Program-made: the position numbers and the translations under genes | In this document: one piece after another, positions 44,327 through 53,470 of the stretch | How positions within the stretch are numbered: position 1 is the stretch's first letter | How the letters are laid out: every line of letters starts with the position of its first letter | The notes under the pieces: generated by a model | The model's database searches: none | What the model was told of the DNA's origin: nothing | Seen by the model: only the letters and a program-made list of their open reading frames with translations | From: Planotetraspora kaengkrachanensis | GTDB lineage: Bacteria > Actinomycetota > Actinomycetes > Streptosporangiales > Streptosporangiaceae | DNA: 64,000 nt | Direction of reading: 5' to 3' | NCBI RefSeq assembly: GCF_016862895.1 | Contig: NZ_BONV01000008.1 | Span: forward strand, 1 to 64,000

Positions 44327-45127
44327 TCAGTTCTCCCGGGTGAGGTTGTCGGCGTCGAGCGCCGGTCCGCAGAAACGCCCGCCGAGCAGCGCGTGCTCGA
44401 TGCTCTCCGGATCGGGCTCGCCCAGCTCCGCGACGAGGCCCGGCGCGTGGACCTCGGCGTCGTCCTTGGGCTCGTAGCCGATGGCCCGGCCCTCCTCGAG
44501 CGACCACCAGCCACGGGTGTTGGCGGACACGCCCCAGACCACGTGGTAGCCGTCGGCGGCCAGCGACGCCTCGACCAGCCGGGCGCAGTCGTCGGGCGAC
44601 AGCCAGGTGGACAACATGCGCAGGTCCCTCGGCCGCTCGAAGCACGACCCGATGCGCAGGCACGTCACGGCCATGCCGTACCTGTCGTGGTAGAGGGAGC
44701 CGAGCGCCTCCTTCGCCACCTTGCTGACGCCGTAGTAGGTGTCCGGGCGCGGGAACAGATAGTCGGGCGCCTCGGCCTCCCGGGGATGGAAGCCGACGGC
44801 GTGGTTGCTGCTCGCCAGCACGACGTGCCGGACGCCGGCCTTCCTCGCGGCCTCGAGCACCACGTACGTGCCGTTGATGTTGGCGTCCAGGATGTCCTGC
44901 CAGGGTTGTTCCACGCTGTGCCCGCCGAGGTGCAGGACGGCGTCGACGCCGTCCATCGCCTCCTTCATGGCCGCCGGATCGGTCACGTCGGCCGTGATCG
45001 CCTCCTCGCCCGCACCGGGCTCGACCGCGACGAGGTCGAGCAGGCGCACGACCCGCCCCTCGCGGGCCAGCCGCGGGCGCAGGAGGGTGCCGACGCCGCC
45101 GGCGGCTCCCGTCATGAGAATTCGCAT
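44327..45127 (-). CDS. udh: NAD-dependent uronate dehydrogenase
   Basis: 266 residues, short-chain/extended dehydrogenase fold. Nucleotide site TGAAGGVG at the N-terminus, catalytic Tyr/Lys in YYGVSKVAKE and SSNHAVGFH around the catalytic Ser. This set (SSNHAVG, YGVSK, RIGSCF) matches uronate dehydrogenases, which oxidise D-galacturonate or D-glucuronate to the aldarolactone. First gene of the udh-aldehyde dehydrogenase operon, with GGGAGAACC before its ATG. It is divergent from the second kdgD, with the palindromic operator between them. Confidence 0.9.
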   Translation of the reverse strand: MRILMTGAAGGVGTLLRPRLAREGRVVRLLDLVAVEPGAGEEAITADVTDPAAMKEAMDGVDAVLHLGGHSVEQPWQDILDANINGTYVVLEAARKAGVRHVVLASSNHAVGFHPREAEAPDYLFPRPDTYYGVSKVAKEALGSLYHDRYGMAVTCLRIGSCFERPRDLRMLSTWLSPDDCARLVEASLAADGYHVVWGVSANTRGWWSLEEGRAIGYEPKDDAEVHAPGLVAELGEPDPESIEHALLGGRFCGPALDADNLTREN

Positions 45128-45246
45128 GGTTCTCCCGTCCGACGTCGACTCCGCCGCGCCACGGCCACGTCGGCCCGTCGCGGCGGCGTCTCCCGTTGTC
45201 TCCGCCTGCCAGATATCAGCATTTATGTCCGCTTATTTGGGGAATC

Positions 45247-45275
45247 TTGACACCGTTAGTACCGATTCTTACAGT
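45247..45275 (+). promoter_or_regulatory. Consensus promoter of the second kdgD operon
   Basis: TTGACA (45247-45252), exactly 17 bp, then TACAGT (45270-45275). The expected start is near 45282, about 25 bp before the palindrome at 45307. A second possible pair (TTCACA at 45288 and TATATA at 45311, also 17 bp apart) would overlap the palindrome itself. Confidence 0.65.
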
Positions 45276-45306
45276 TGCCGACGGTGGTTCACAATCCTGA
45301 CCCTGA

Positions 45307-45320
45307 TTCATATATATGAA
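45307..45320. promoter_or_regulatory. Hexuronate-regulon operator, copy 2
   Basis: TTCATATATATGAA, a perfect 14-bp palindrome in the 233-bp gap between udh (-) and kdgD copy 2 (+). It differs from the copy at 35898 by one base. Confidence 0.7.
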
Positions 45321-45360
45321 CCACCTCGGCAGCAGCCGGTTACCAAGATTGCGTGGATTG

Positions 45361-46266
45361 ATGCGTCTCGAAGGTGTCTTGTTCTTCCCGGTCACTCCTT
45401 TCACCGCCGACGGCGCACTCGACGAGGGGGCGCTGCGCCGGCATGTCGAGGACGGCGTGCGCGCGGGCGCCGGAGGGGTCTTCGCGGCCTGCGGCACCGG
45501 CGAGTTCCATGCCCTCAGCCTGGACGAGTACGAACGCGTGGTGCGGATCGCCGTCGAGGCGACGTCGGGGCGCGTCCCCGTGTTCACGGGCGCCGGCGGG
45601 CCGTTGCCGTTCGCGCGGGCGTGCGCGGAGGCCGCCGCCCGGGCCGGCGCGGACGGCCTGCTGGTGTTCCCGCCGTACCTGGTGTCCGCTCCCCCCTCGG
45701 GCCTGGTGGAATACGTCCGCCGGGTCTGCACGGCCACGGACCTCCCGGCGATCGTCTACCAGCGCGGCAACGCGGTGTTCACCCCCGAGGCGGCAGCCGA
45801 GCTCGCGCTGGAGCCCACCATCGTGGGATTCAAGGACGGCCTCGGCGACCTCGACCGGCTGCAGCGGATCGTCCTGGCCGTACGGCAGGTCGCCGGCCGC
45901 GACTTCGCCTTCTTCAACGGCATGCCGACGGCGGAGATGACCGTCCCCGCCTACCGGGGACTCGGGGTGGATCTCTACTCCTCCGCCGCCTTCTGCTTCG
46001 TTCCCGAGGTCGCGCTCGCCTTCCGCCGGGCGGTCACCGAAGGGGACGAGGCCCTGACGCGGCGATTGCTCGCCGAGTTCTACCGCCCTCTCGTCGAGCT
46101 CCGCGATCTCGTACCCGGGTACGCCGTCGCCCTGGTCAAGGCGGGCGTCACGCTGCGCGGGCTCGACGTGGGCGGGGTGCGGCCGCCGCTGGTCGACGCG
46201 GCGGCCCGCCACGTCGACCGGCTGGAACGCCTCATCAAGAGGGGATTGGAGATCGTCGCATGCTGA
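45361..46266 (+). CDS. kdgD: 5-dehydro-4-deoxyglucarate dehydratase, copy 2
   Basis: 301 residues from ATG 45361, aligned with the start of the paralog (MRLEGVLFFPVTP versus MSFDGLLFFPVTP); an upstream ATG at 45316 overlaps the operator and is less likely. The Schiff-base Lys is in GFKDGLGD, the catalytic Tyr in VYQRGN, and CGTGEF is present. Same reaction as copy 1. It overlaps the glucarate dehydratase gene by 7 bp. No strong ribosome site precedes the chosen start. Confidence 0.9.
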   Translation: MRLEGVLFFPVTPFTADGALDEGALRRHVEDGVRAGAGGVFAACGTGEFHALSLDEYERVVRIAVEATSGRVPVFTGAGGPLPFARACAEAAARAGADGLLVFPPYLVSAPPSGLVEYVRRVCTATDLPAIVYQRGNAVFTPEAAAELALEPTIVGFKDGLGDLDRLQRIVLAVRQVAGRDFAFFNGMPTAEMTVPAYRGLGVDLYSSAAFCFVPEVALAFRRAVTEGDEALTRRLLAEFYRPLVELRDLVPGYAVALVKAGVTLRGLDVGGVRPPLVDAAARHVDRLERLIKRGLEIVAC

Positions 46267-47519
46267 TCCGCGAGGTCGTCGTCACACCGGTCGCCTTCAG
46301 GGACCCCCCTCTCCTCAACGCCGCGGGCGTGCACGAGCCCTGGGCGCTGCGCACGATCGTCGAGGTGGTCACCGACGAGGGCGTCACGGGCCTGGGCGAG
46401 ACCTACGGCGACCTCGACCACCTGGCCAAGACGCGGACGGCCGCACGGGCGCTGACCGGGCTCGACGCCTACGACCGCAACGCCGTGTACACGGCAGTGG
46501 CCGCGTCCGTCGGCGCCGACGTCGTGACCGACGCGCACGGGCTGACCGGGGCCGCCACCCTGGAGAAGACCGTCGACCGGGTGTTCTCCCCGTTCGAGGT
46601 GGCCTGCCTCGACGTCCTGGGCAAGGCCGCCGGACGGCCCGTCGCCGACCTGCTGGGCGGCAGGGTCAGGGACGCCGTGCCGTACAGCGCGTATCTCTTC
46701 TATAAGTGGGCCGGGCACCCCGACGGGCCCGACGACGCGTTCGGTGCGGCGCTCGACCCCGACGGGCTCGTCGAGCAGGCCCGCCTGCTGGTCGGCCGGT
46801 ACGGCTTCCGCTCGATCAAGGTGAAGGGCGGGGTGTTCCCTCCCGCCGAGGAGATCGAGGCCGTGCTGGCCCTGCGCCAGGCCTTCCCCGAGCACCCCCT
46901 GCGGCTCGACCCGAACGCGGCCTGGAGCGTGGACACCTCGATCGAGGTCGGCCGGGCGCTCGACGGCGTCCTGGAATACCTGGAGGACCCCACCGGCGGC
47001 ATCGACGGGATGGCGGCCGTCGCGCCGCACGTCCCGATGCCCCTGGCGACGAACATGTGCGTGGTCACGCCTGAGCACCTCCCCCCGGCGATCCGGCAGG
47101 GGGCGATCGGCGTGCTGCTCCTCGACCACCACTACTGGGGCGGGCTCGTGAAGTCCTCCCACATCGCCACGTTGTGCACGACCTTCGGCATCGAGCTGTC
47201 CATGCACTCCAACTCCCATCTGGGGATCAGCCTGGCCGCGATGACCCACCTGGCGGCCGCCACACCGGCGGTCACCCACGCCTGCGACACCCACACCCCG
47301 TGGCAGGACGGACAGGACGTGGTGGCGCCCGGCGCGCTGCGATTCGTGGACGGAGCCGTACCGGTGCCGGACGGCCCGGGGCTCGGCGTCGAACTCGACC
47401 GCGACGCCCTCGCGGTCATGAACGAGCAGTATGAGAAGTGCGGGGTACGCTCCCGCGACGACACGTCGTACATGAAGCGCTTCCACCCGACCTTCTCCCC
47501 CCGGAGGCCACGCTGGTGA
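46260..47519 (+). CDS. gudD: Glucarate dehydratase-like enolase-superfamily enzyme
   Basis: 419 residues. KVKGG gives the KxK acid/base pair (Lys187, Lys189); metal ligands are Asp217 (RLDPNAAW), Glu242 (YLEDPTGG) and Asn265 (ATNMCV), the Asp-Glu-Asn set specific to glucarate dehydratases; His316 in SMHSNSHLGIS is the second base. It dehydrates D-glucarate to 5-dehydro-4-deoxyglucarate, the substrate of kdgD. The start overlaps the kdgD stop, and the stop overlaps the next gene (GTGA), so the three are translated as a unit. Confidence 0.92.
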   Translation: MLIREVVVTPVAFRDPPLLNAAGVHEPWALRTIVEVVTDEGVTGLGETYGDLDHLAKTRTAARALTGLDAYDRNAVYTAVAASVGADVVTDAHGLTGAATLEKTVDRVFSPFEVACLDVLGKAAGRPVADLLGGRVRDAVPYSAYLFYKWAGHPDGPDDAFGAALDPDGLVEQARLLVGRYGFRSIKVKGGVFPPAEEIEAVLALRQAFPEHPLRLDPNAAWSVDTSIEVGRALDGVLEYLEDPTGGIDGMAAVAPHVPMPLATNMCVVTPEHLPPAIRQGAIGVLLLDHHYWGGLVKSSHIATLCTTFGIELSMHSNSHLGISLAAMTHLAAATPAVTHACDTHTPWQDGQDVVAPGALRFVDGAVPVPDGPGLGVELDRDALAVMNEQYEKCGVRSRDDTSYMKRFHPTFSPRRPRW

Positions 47520-48646
47520 ACGTCATCTACGCCTATCCCTGGGACCTCGTCGGCGACGGCGCCGCCGCCGGACGCCTCAGGGCGCTCGGCGCCGACGCCG
47601 TGGCGCTTGCCGCCTCCTACCACACGACCAGGGCGGCCACCCCCCTGCATCCGGCTCATCGCCTGGTCGACGCCCTGCACTCCGCCTGTTACGTCCCGGT
47701 GCGGGAGGAGGCGTGGCAGGGCCGGCGGCTGGTCCCCGGCAGGCCCTCCTGGATGACGTCCGCCGACCCGTACGGCGAGGCCCGCGACGCCCTGCGGGCC
47801 GAGGGCCTCGCGGTCCACGCCTGGACGGTGCTCACGCACAATTCGCTGCTCGGCTCGGCCAACCCCGACCTCGTCGTCAGGAACGCCTTCGGAGAGCTCT
47901 ACCGGTACGCGCTGTGCCCGGCCTCCGGCGACGTGCGCGAGTACTGCAGGACGCTGGTCCACGAGATCGTGGAGCTCGGTGAGCCCGACGCGCTGATCCT
48001 GGAGGCGTGCGGCGCGCTCGGCTTCCGCCACGGCGGCCACCACGAGAAGACAGACGGGGCCGACTGGTCGGCCGCCCAGCTCGCCCTGCTGTCCCTGTGC
48101 TTCTGCGCGGCGTGCGTCCTCCGCTACGAGTCGGCCGGCCTCGACGTCACCGTGCTGCGCTCGAGGGTGCGGGCGGCCGTCGACCGCGACCCCCGCTCCG
48201 TGACGTCGGTCGACGAGGCCCTCGGCGACCTGGCGGACGCCGTACGGGATCTGCGGACGGGGCTGGCGGGCGAGTTGCGCGACCTGCTCCTCGCGGAGGC
48301 CCGGTCGGTACGGCCGGGCCTGCCCGTCACCCTGCATGCGAGCGCCGACCCGTGGGCGACCGGGCCCTTCGCGACCGTGCCCGCCGGAGTGGACGCCGAC
48401 GTGCTCGTGGGCAACTGCTGGAACGCCCTCGAGGTCGACGAGGCCGGCCTGCGCGCACTCGGCCGGCTCGGCCCCCGCGTCGGCGCCTACCTGCTCGCGC
48501 TCGCGCCGCGGCCGGCGGACGCGGAGGCCCTGTCGTGGCTGGCCGACGCCTACACCGCGGCCGGAGCCGAGGAGATCCACTGGTATCACGGCGGTCTCGC
48601 CTCGGCCGCCCGCCTGGAGGCGATCTCCGCGACCATCGCCCGGTGA
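47516..48646 (+). CDS. Uncharacterised protein of the hexuronate operon
   Basis: 376 residues from the GTG overlapping the gudD stop. I do not recognise the family. It has no signal peptide or membrane segment. Notable segments are HTTRAATPLHP, VLTHNSLLGSANP, LEACGALGFRHGGHHEKTDG (read in parts), LCFCAACVLRY and VLVGNCWN, with conserved-looking His, Glu, Asp and Cys that could bind metal or form a sugar-acid site. Alternating hydrophobic strands and helices suggest a TIM-barrel-like protein. Strict coupling to kdgD and gudD implies a role with sugar acids. One candidate role is the lactonase/isomerase step that follows uronate dehydrogenase, for which no recognisable gene is present. Confidence 0.6.
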   Translation: MNVIYAYPWDLVGDGAAAGRLRALGADAVALAASYHTTRAATPLHPAHRLVDALHSACYVPVREEAWQGRRLVPGRPSWMTSADPYGEARDALRAEGLAVHAWTVLTHNSLLGSANPDLVVRNAFGELYRYALCPASGDVREYCRTLVHEIVELGEPDALILEACGALGFRHGGHHEKTDGADWSAAQLALLSLCFCAACVLRYESAGLDVTVLRSRVRAAVDRDPRSVTSVDEALGDLADAVRDLRTGLAGELRDLLLAEARSVRPGLPVTLHASADPWATGPFATVPAGVDADVLVGNCWNALEVDEAGLRALGRLGPRVGAYLLALAPRPADAEALSWLADAYTAAGAEEIHWYHGGLASAARLEAISATIAR

Positions 48647-48661
48647 GCGACAATCTCTGTC

Positions 48662-51600
48662 ATGCGGTTCGGCATCCTCGGCCAGACAGAGGTCTGGCTC
48701 GAGCACGGGCGCCCGGTCCCCGTCGGAGGACCGGGCCTTCGCGCGCTTCTCGGACTGCTGCTCCTCGGTGCGGGACGAGTGGTCACCGGCGAGCGTCTGA
48801 TCGACGGCCTCTACGGCGCCGAGCCTCCGGCGAACGCGACCAACGCCCTCCAGGCCCAGGTCTCCCGGTTACGCCAGCAGTTCGGAGACCTCGTGGTGCG
48901 GCACCCGGCCGGCTACCGGCTCGCCGTCGACCCCGACGACGTGGACGCGCTCCGCTTCGAACGGCTGGCGGCCGAGGGACGGCGCGCCCTGTCGTCCGGC
49001 GACCATCACGCGGCGGCCCGGCTCCTGCGTGAGGCGCTTGGCCTGTGGCGCGGCCCGGCCCTCGCCGACGTCCCCGACGCGCCGTTCGCCGCGACGGAGG
49101 CTGCGCGGCTGGAAGAGCTGCGCCTGGACGCGGCGGAGGACCTCGCGGACGCGGCGCTCGCGCTCGGCGAGCACCGCGATCTCCTGCCCGAGCTGCAGCA
49201 GCGGGTCACGGCCCATCCGCTGCGCGAACGATCAATCGGCCAGCTCATGCGAGCGCTGTACTCCGGCGGCCGGCAGGCGGAGGCGCTGGCCGCCTTCGAG
49301 GACACGCGGCGCCGGCTCGCCGACGAACTCGGCGCCGACCCCTCGGCGGAACTGTCCGCGATCCACCTGGCGGTGCTCCGCTCCGACCCCTCCCTGTCCC
49401 CCGCCACGGCGGCACGCCGGTCGATGCCGGCCCAGCTCACGACGATGGTCGGACGTGCGGAGGAGCTGCGGCTCATCGACGCCCTGCTCGACGAGGCACG
49501 GCTCGTCACCCTCACCGGGCCCGGCGGCACCGGCAAGACCCGGCTCGCGGCCGAGGCGGCGGCGCGCAGGCCCGGCGGCGTCTGCTTCGTCGAGCTGGCG
49601 CCGCTCGGCGACGGGACGGACGTGCCCCAGACCGTCCTCGCCGCGCTCGGCCTCCAGGAGACCGGCCTGCTGGCCGGCTCCGCTCCAGGGCGGCAGGCGG
49701 CGCCACCCGACCCGCTCGCCCGGCTCGTCGCCGCCCTCAGCGACCGCCCGCCGCTGCTCGTGCTGGACAACTGCGAACACGTCGTGGAGGAGACCGCCAG
49801 GCTCGCCGACCGGCTGCTGGCCGCCTGCCCGTCTCTGCGCGTCCTGGCCACCAGCCGCGAGGCGCTCGGCATCACCGGCGAACGGCTCGTCCCCGTTCCC
49901 CCGCTGGCCCTTCCCCCCTCGGGCGGCGCCGGCCACGCCCTCTCCTACCCGGCGGTCGAACTGTTCGTGGAGCGCGCCCGCGCCGTACGGCCCGGCTTCG
50001 AACTCGACGCGTCGATCACCGAGGACGTCCTGCGCGTCTGCCGCGCGCTCGACGGGCTGCCGCTCGCCATCGAACTGGCCGCCGCCCGGCTGCGCTCGAT
50101 GAGCGCCACCGAGATCGCCACCCGGCTCGGAGTGGCCGTGGGGACCGGCGCGGAGACGACGCCGGAGCCCGGGGACGGCTCTCCCGCCGACCGTTTCGCC
50201 CTGTTGTCACGCGGCAGCCGTACCGCTCAGCCGCGGCATCGGACACTGCGCGCGGTGGTCGAGTGGAGCTGGAACCTGCTCGACGACACCGAGCGCGCGC
50301 TCGCGCGACGCCTGACGGTCTTCGTCGGCGGAGCGACCCTGAACGGGGCCGAGCAGGTGTGCGGCGTGCCGGGCACCGACGGCGTGCTCGCCTCTCTCGT
50401 GGAGAAGTCCCTGGTCGAGGTGGTCGGCGACCGCTATCGCATGCTCGACACCATCAGGGCGTTCTGCGCGGAGCGGCTCGTGGAGGCGGGCGAGGAGGAA
50501 CGGCTGCACGACGCGCACTCCGCGTACCTCCTCCGGTTCGCGGAGACCGCGGACGTCCATCTGCGGCGGTCCGAGCAGTTGGACTGGCTTCGCCGGCTGG
50601 ACGACGAACACGACAACCTGCACGCGGCCGTACGCAGGGCGGCCCGCTCGGGTGACACTGCCCGCGCGCTGCGCCTGTTGTCCGCCTCGACCGGATACTG
50701 GCTCCTTCGCGGCCTGCGGAGCGAGGCCACCGGACTGGCGAGAGACCTGCTGGCGCGGATCGGCCCGCAGGTCCCGGACGGGCTCGACGAGGAGTACGCA
50801 CTGTCCGCGCTCTTCGTCGTGTGGGGCGACGGTCACGACGCCGGGCTCGGCCCCTCCATGGAGACCGCCCTCCGGATGGTCGACGGCCTGCCGACGGTTC
50901 CCCGCCAGCCGTACGTCTACATGGTGCGCGCGATCGTGGGCGGCCCGCCGGAACGGGGCACGGTCCTCGAGGTCCCGCCCGGCCTGCTCGACGCGGATCC
51001 GTGGGTGAGCGCGCTCGTCAACTTCGGCAGCGCGTTCCTCCAGGCCTTCAACGGGCGGCTCCAGGAGGCCGAGCACCAGGTCGTCGCGTCGGTGGCCGCG
51101 GTCAGGGCCGTCGGCGACAGGTGGCTGCTGGTGACCATGTTGTCGGCCCTCGCCGACCTGGTCACCCTGCGAGGCGACTACGGCGAGGTCGAGGCGATCT
51201 GCAACGAGGCCCTGGAGTTCGCCGAGCAACTGGGCGCCGTGCTGGACGTGGCCGAGATCCTGTCCCGCCGGGCCGGTGGACGGGTCCGGATCGGCGACGA
51301 CGCCGGAGCCCGGGCCGACTACGAGCGCGCCGCCGCACTGGCCCGCCGGGCGGGAGCGCCGGAGATCCTCGCCATCGCGCATCTGGGGCTCGGCGAGATG
51401 GCCCGCCTGCACGGAGACCTCGGCGTGGCGCGTGCGCTGTTCGAGAAGGCGCTGGCGGAGTGCACCGCGGACTCCTACGCCGCCGAGGAGGCACGAGTAC
51501 GCCTGTTCCTGGCCCTCGGCTGGATCGCGCAGATGGGGAACGACGCCGCGGAGGCCCTCGCCTGGCACCGGCGCGCGCTCGCCACGGTGGTCAGCGACCG

Positions 51601-51904
51601 CGACCTCTCCCTGGCGGCCCGGGTCGCGGAGGGGCTCGCGGGTGTCGCCCTGCTCCACGATGACGGCGAGCGGGCGGCCCTGCTGCTCGGTGTCGGCACG
51701 GCCCTTCGGGGCTCGGCGCCCATCGGAGATCCCGACGCGGCCAGGGTCGTCGCCCGCTGCCGCGCCCTCCTCGGCGACGGCGTCTACGACGACGTCTACG
51801 AACGCGGCACGCGACTGACGGCCGAACGCATGACCGCGGTCACCGACGCCCCCGAGCCCGCGTTGACCGTTCTCGCACGGCACCTGTCAGCGTTCGGTGG
51901 CTGA
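48662..51904 (+). CDS. SARP/AfsR-type regulator with NB-ARC-like ATPase and TPR region
   Basis: 1080 residues. Residues about 1-95 form an OmpR-type winged helix (MRFGILGQTEVW, RLRQQFGDLVV), 100-245 the bacterial transcriptional activator domain, then an STAND-type ATPase with Walker A GPGGTGKT near residue 285, LLVLDNCEHVVEE as Walker B and a LATSREAL sensor. The C-terminal half is helical TPR-like. Such proteins switch on secondary-metabolism or stress genes. It begins 15 bp after the previous gene and is followed 30 bp later by an exporter, which it may control. Confidence 0.9.
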   Translation: MRFGILGQTEVWLEHGRPVPVGGPGLRALLGLLLLGAGRVVTGERLIDGLYGAEPPANATNALQAQVSRLRQQFGDLVVRHPAGYRLAVDPDDVDALRFERLAAEGRRALSSGDHHAAARLLREALGLWRGPALADVPDAPFAATEAARLEELRLDAAEDLADAALALGEHRDLLPELQQRVTAHPLRERSIGQLMRALYSGGRQAEALAAFEDTRRRLADELGADPSAELSAIHLAVLRSDPSLSPATAARRSMPAQLTTMVGRAEELRLIDALLDEARLVTLTGPGGTGKTRLAAEAAARRPGGVCFVELAPLGDGTDVPQTVLAALGLQETGLLAGSAPGRQAAPPDPLARLVAALSDRPPLLVLDNCEHVVEETARLADRLLAACPSLRVLATSREALGITGERLVPVPPLALPPSGGAGHALSYPAVELFVERARAVRPGFELDASITEDVLRVCRALDGLPLAIELAAARLRSMSATEIATRLGVAVGTGAETTPEPGDGSPADRFALLSRGSRTAQPRHRTLRAVVEWSWNLLDDTERALARRLTVFVGGATLNGAEQVCGVPGTDGVLASLVEKSLVEVVGDRYRMLDTIRAFCAERLVEAGEEERLHDAHSAYLLRFAETADVHLRRSEQLDWLRRLDDEHDNLHAAVRRAARSGDTARALRLLSASTGYWLLRGLRSEATGLARDLLARIGPQVPDGLDEEYALSALFVVWGDGHDAGLGPSMETALRMVDGLPTVPRQPYVYMVRAIVGGPPERGTVLEVPPGLLDADPWVSALVNFGSAFLQAFNGRLQEAEHQVVASVAAVRAVGDRWLLVTMLSALADLVTLRGDYGEVEAICNEALEFAEQLGAVLDVAEILSRRAGGRVRIGDDAGARADYERAAALARRAGAPEILAIAHLGLGEMARLHGDLGVARALFEKALAECTADSYAAEEARVRLFLALGWIAQMGNDAAEALAWHRRALATVVSDRDLSLAARVAEGLAGVALLHDDGERAALLLGVGTALRGSAPIGDPDAARVVARCRALLGDGVYDDVYERGTRLTAERMTAVTDAPEPALTVLARHLSAFGG

Positions 51905-51934
51905 CTCGTCAGCGCTCCCGGACACGCTGACGGC

Positions 51935-53470
51935 ATGAACGACACCCGTAAATGGGGCACGCTCGTGATCGCCTGCCTCGCCATGTTGCTGTTGTCCATC
52001 GACCTCACGGTGTTGCACCTCGCCGTGCCCAAGCTGGTCGTGAGCCTGAACCCGTCGGCGACCCAGTTGCTCTGGATCGCCGACATCTACGGCTTCGCGC
52101 TGGCCGGCCTGCTGGTGACCATGGGCAACGTCGGCGACCGGATCGGCAGGAAACGGCTGCTGCTCATCGGCACGGTCGCCTTCGGCGCGGCCTCCGTCGT
52201 GACGGCCTACGCGCCGAATCCCGGCCTGCTCATCGCGGCCCGGGCCCTGCTGGGCGTCGCCGGGGCGACCATCATGCCGTCGACGTTGTCGCTCATCCGC
52301 AACGTCTTCACCGACCCCCGGCAGCGGACCACCGCCGTCGGCGTCTGGAGCAGCGTCTCGGCCATCGGCTTCGCCCTCGGGCCGATCATCGGCGGTGCGC
52401 TGCTTGACGTGTTCTGGTGGGGATCGGTCTTCCTCATCAACGTGCCGGTCGTCGCGATCATCCTCGTCGCCGGGTTGCTCGTGCTGCCGGAGTCGCGCAA
52501 CCCCCGCCCGGGCCGGATCGACCCGGTCAGCGTCCCGCTCTCGGTGATCGGGGTGCTCGGGCTGGTGTACGCCCTGAAGGAGGCCGCCTACCACGGGGTC
52601 GCCGAGGTCTCCGTCGCCGTCTCCGCCGTCGTCGGCCTCACCGCGCTCGTCGTGTTCGTCCGCCGGCAGACGAAGCTCGCCGAACCGCTCATCGACGTGC
52701 GGCTCTTCCGCCGTCGTTCGTTCTCCGCGGCGGTCGGCGCGGAACTCGTCGCCATGTTCGCCCTGCTGGCCATGTCGCTCGTCTTCGCGCAGTACTTCCA
52801 GCTGGTCGCCGGCTGGACCCCGCTCATGGCCGGGCTCGCGGGCATGCCGGGCGGGCTGGCCGGCGGCGCCGGCGGCGCCCTCGCCGGACCGCTCGTCCAG
52901 AAGATCGGGCGTGGGCCGGTCGTCGCCCTCGGCATGCTTCTGGTCGCCGTCGGGTTCACGCTGTTCAGCCGGATCGGGGTCGAGGTCAGCTACCCCTATC
53001 TCCTCGTCGCCATGATCATCCAGGGGGTGGGCATCGGCTTCACCTTCGCCGTCACCAACGACACCGTGCTGGCGACGGCGCCGAAGGAGCGGGCCGGGGC
53101 CGCGGGGGCCATCTCCGAGACCGCCCACGAGATCGGCGGCGCGCTGGGGATCGCCGTTCTCGGCAGCGTGCTCAACAGCGCCTACCGCAACGGGATCGAC
53201 GTCCCGACCGGGGTGCCCGCCGCGGCGGACGGCCAGATCCGCGACACCCTCGGCGGGGCGATCGAGGCGGCCGCCACGCTGCCCCGTGACGTGGCCGCGG
53301 CCGTCACGGGCGCGGCCAAGCAGGCGTTCGTGGGCGGCATCCAGGTCACCGTGCTGACGGCCGCGGGGATCCTCGTCTGCCTCGCGGTCGCGACCCTGTT
53401 CGCGCTGCGCGGGGTGCCCAAGGTGATCCCCGAGCACGAGGAGCCCGCCGAGCCCGCCGCCGTCAGGTGA
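51935..53470 (+). CDS. DHA2-family MFS multidrug exporter
   Basis: 511 residues with about 14 membrane segments. Motif A is GNVGDRIGRKRLLL, motif C region ALGPIIGGALLD, and the first helix contains the acidic residue in LLSIDLTVLHLAVP (conserved in LfrA/SmvA-type pumps). It exports hydrophobic or quaternary compounds with protons. It follows the SARP regulator in the same direction. Its last 8 bp overlap the converging DUF402 gene, and no ribosome site is clear before the ATG. Confidence 0.92.
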   Translation: MNDTRKWGTLVIACLAMLLLSIDLTVLHLAVPKLVVSLNPSATQLLWIADIYGFALAGLLVTMGNVGDRIGRKRLLLIGTVAFGAASVVTAYAPNPGLLIAARALLGVAGATIMPSTLSLIRNVFTDPRQRTTAVGVWSSVSAIGFALGPIIGGALLDVFWWGSVFLINVPVVAIILVAGLLVLPESRNPRPGRIDPVSVPLSVIGVLGLVYALKEAAYHGVAEVSVAVSAVVGLTALVVFVRRQTKLAEPLIDVRLFRRRSFSAAVGAELVAMFALLAMSLVFAQYFQLVAGWTPLMAGLAGMPGGLAGGAGGALAGPLVQKIGRGPVVALGMLLVAVGFTLFSRIGVEVSYPYLLVAMIIQGVGIGFTFAVTNDTVLATAPKERAGAAGAISETAHEIGGALGIAVLGSVLNSAYRNGIDVPTGVPAAADGQIRDTLGGAIEAAATLPRDVAAAVTGAAKQAFVGGIQVTVLTAAGILVCLAVATLFALRGVPKVIPEHEEPAEPAAVR

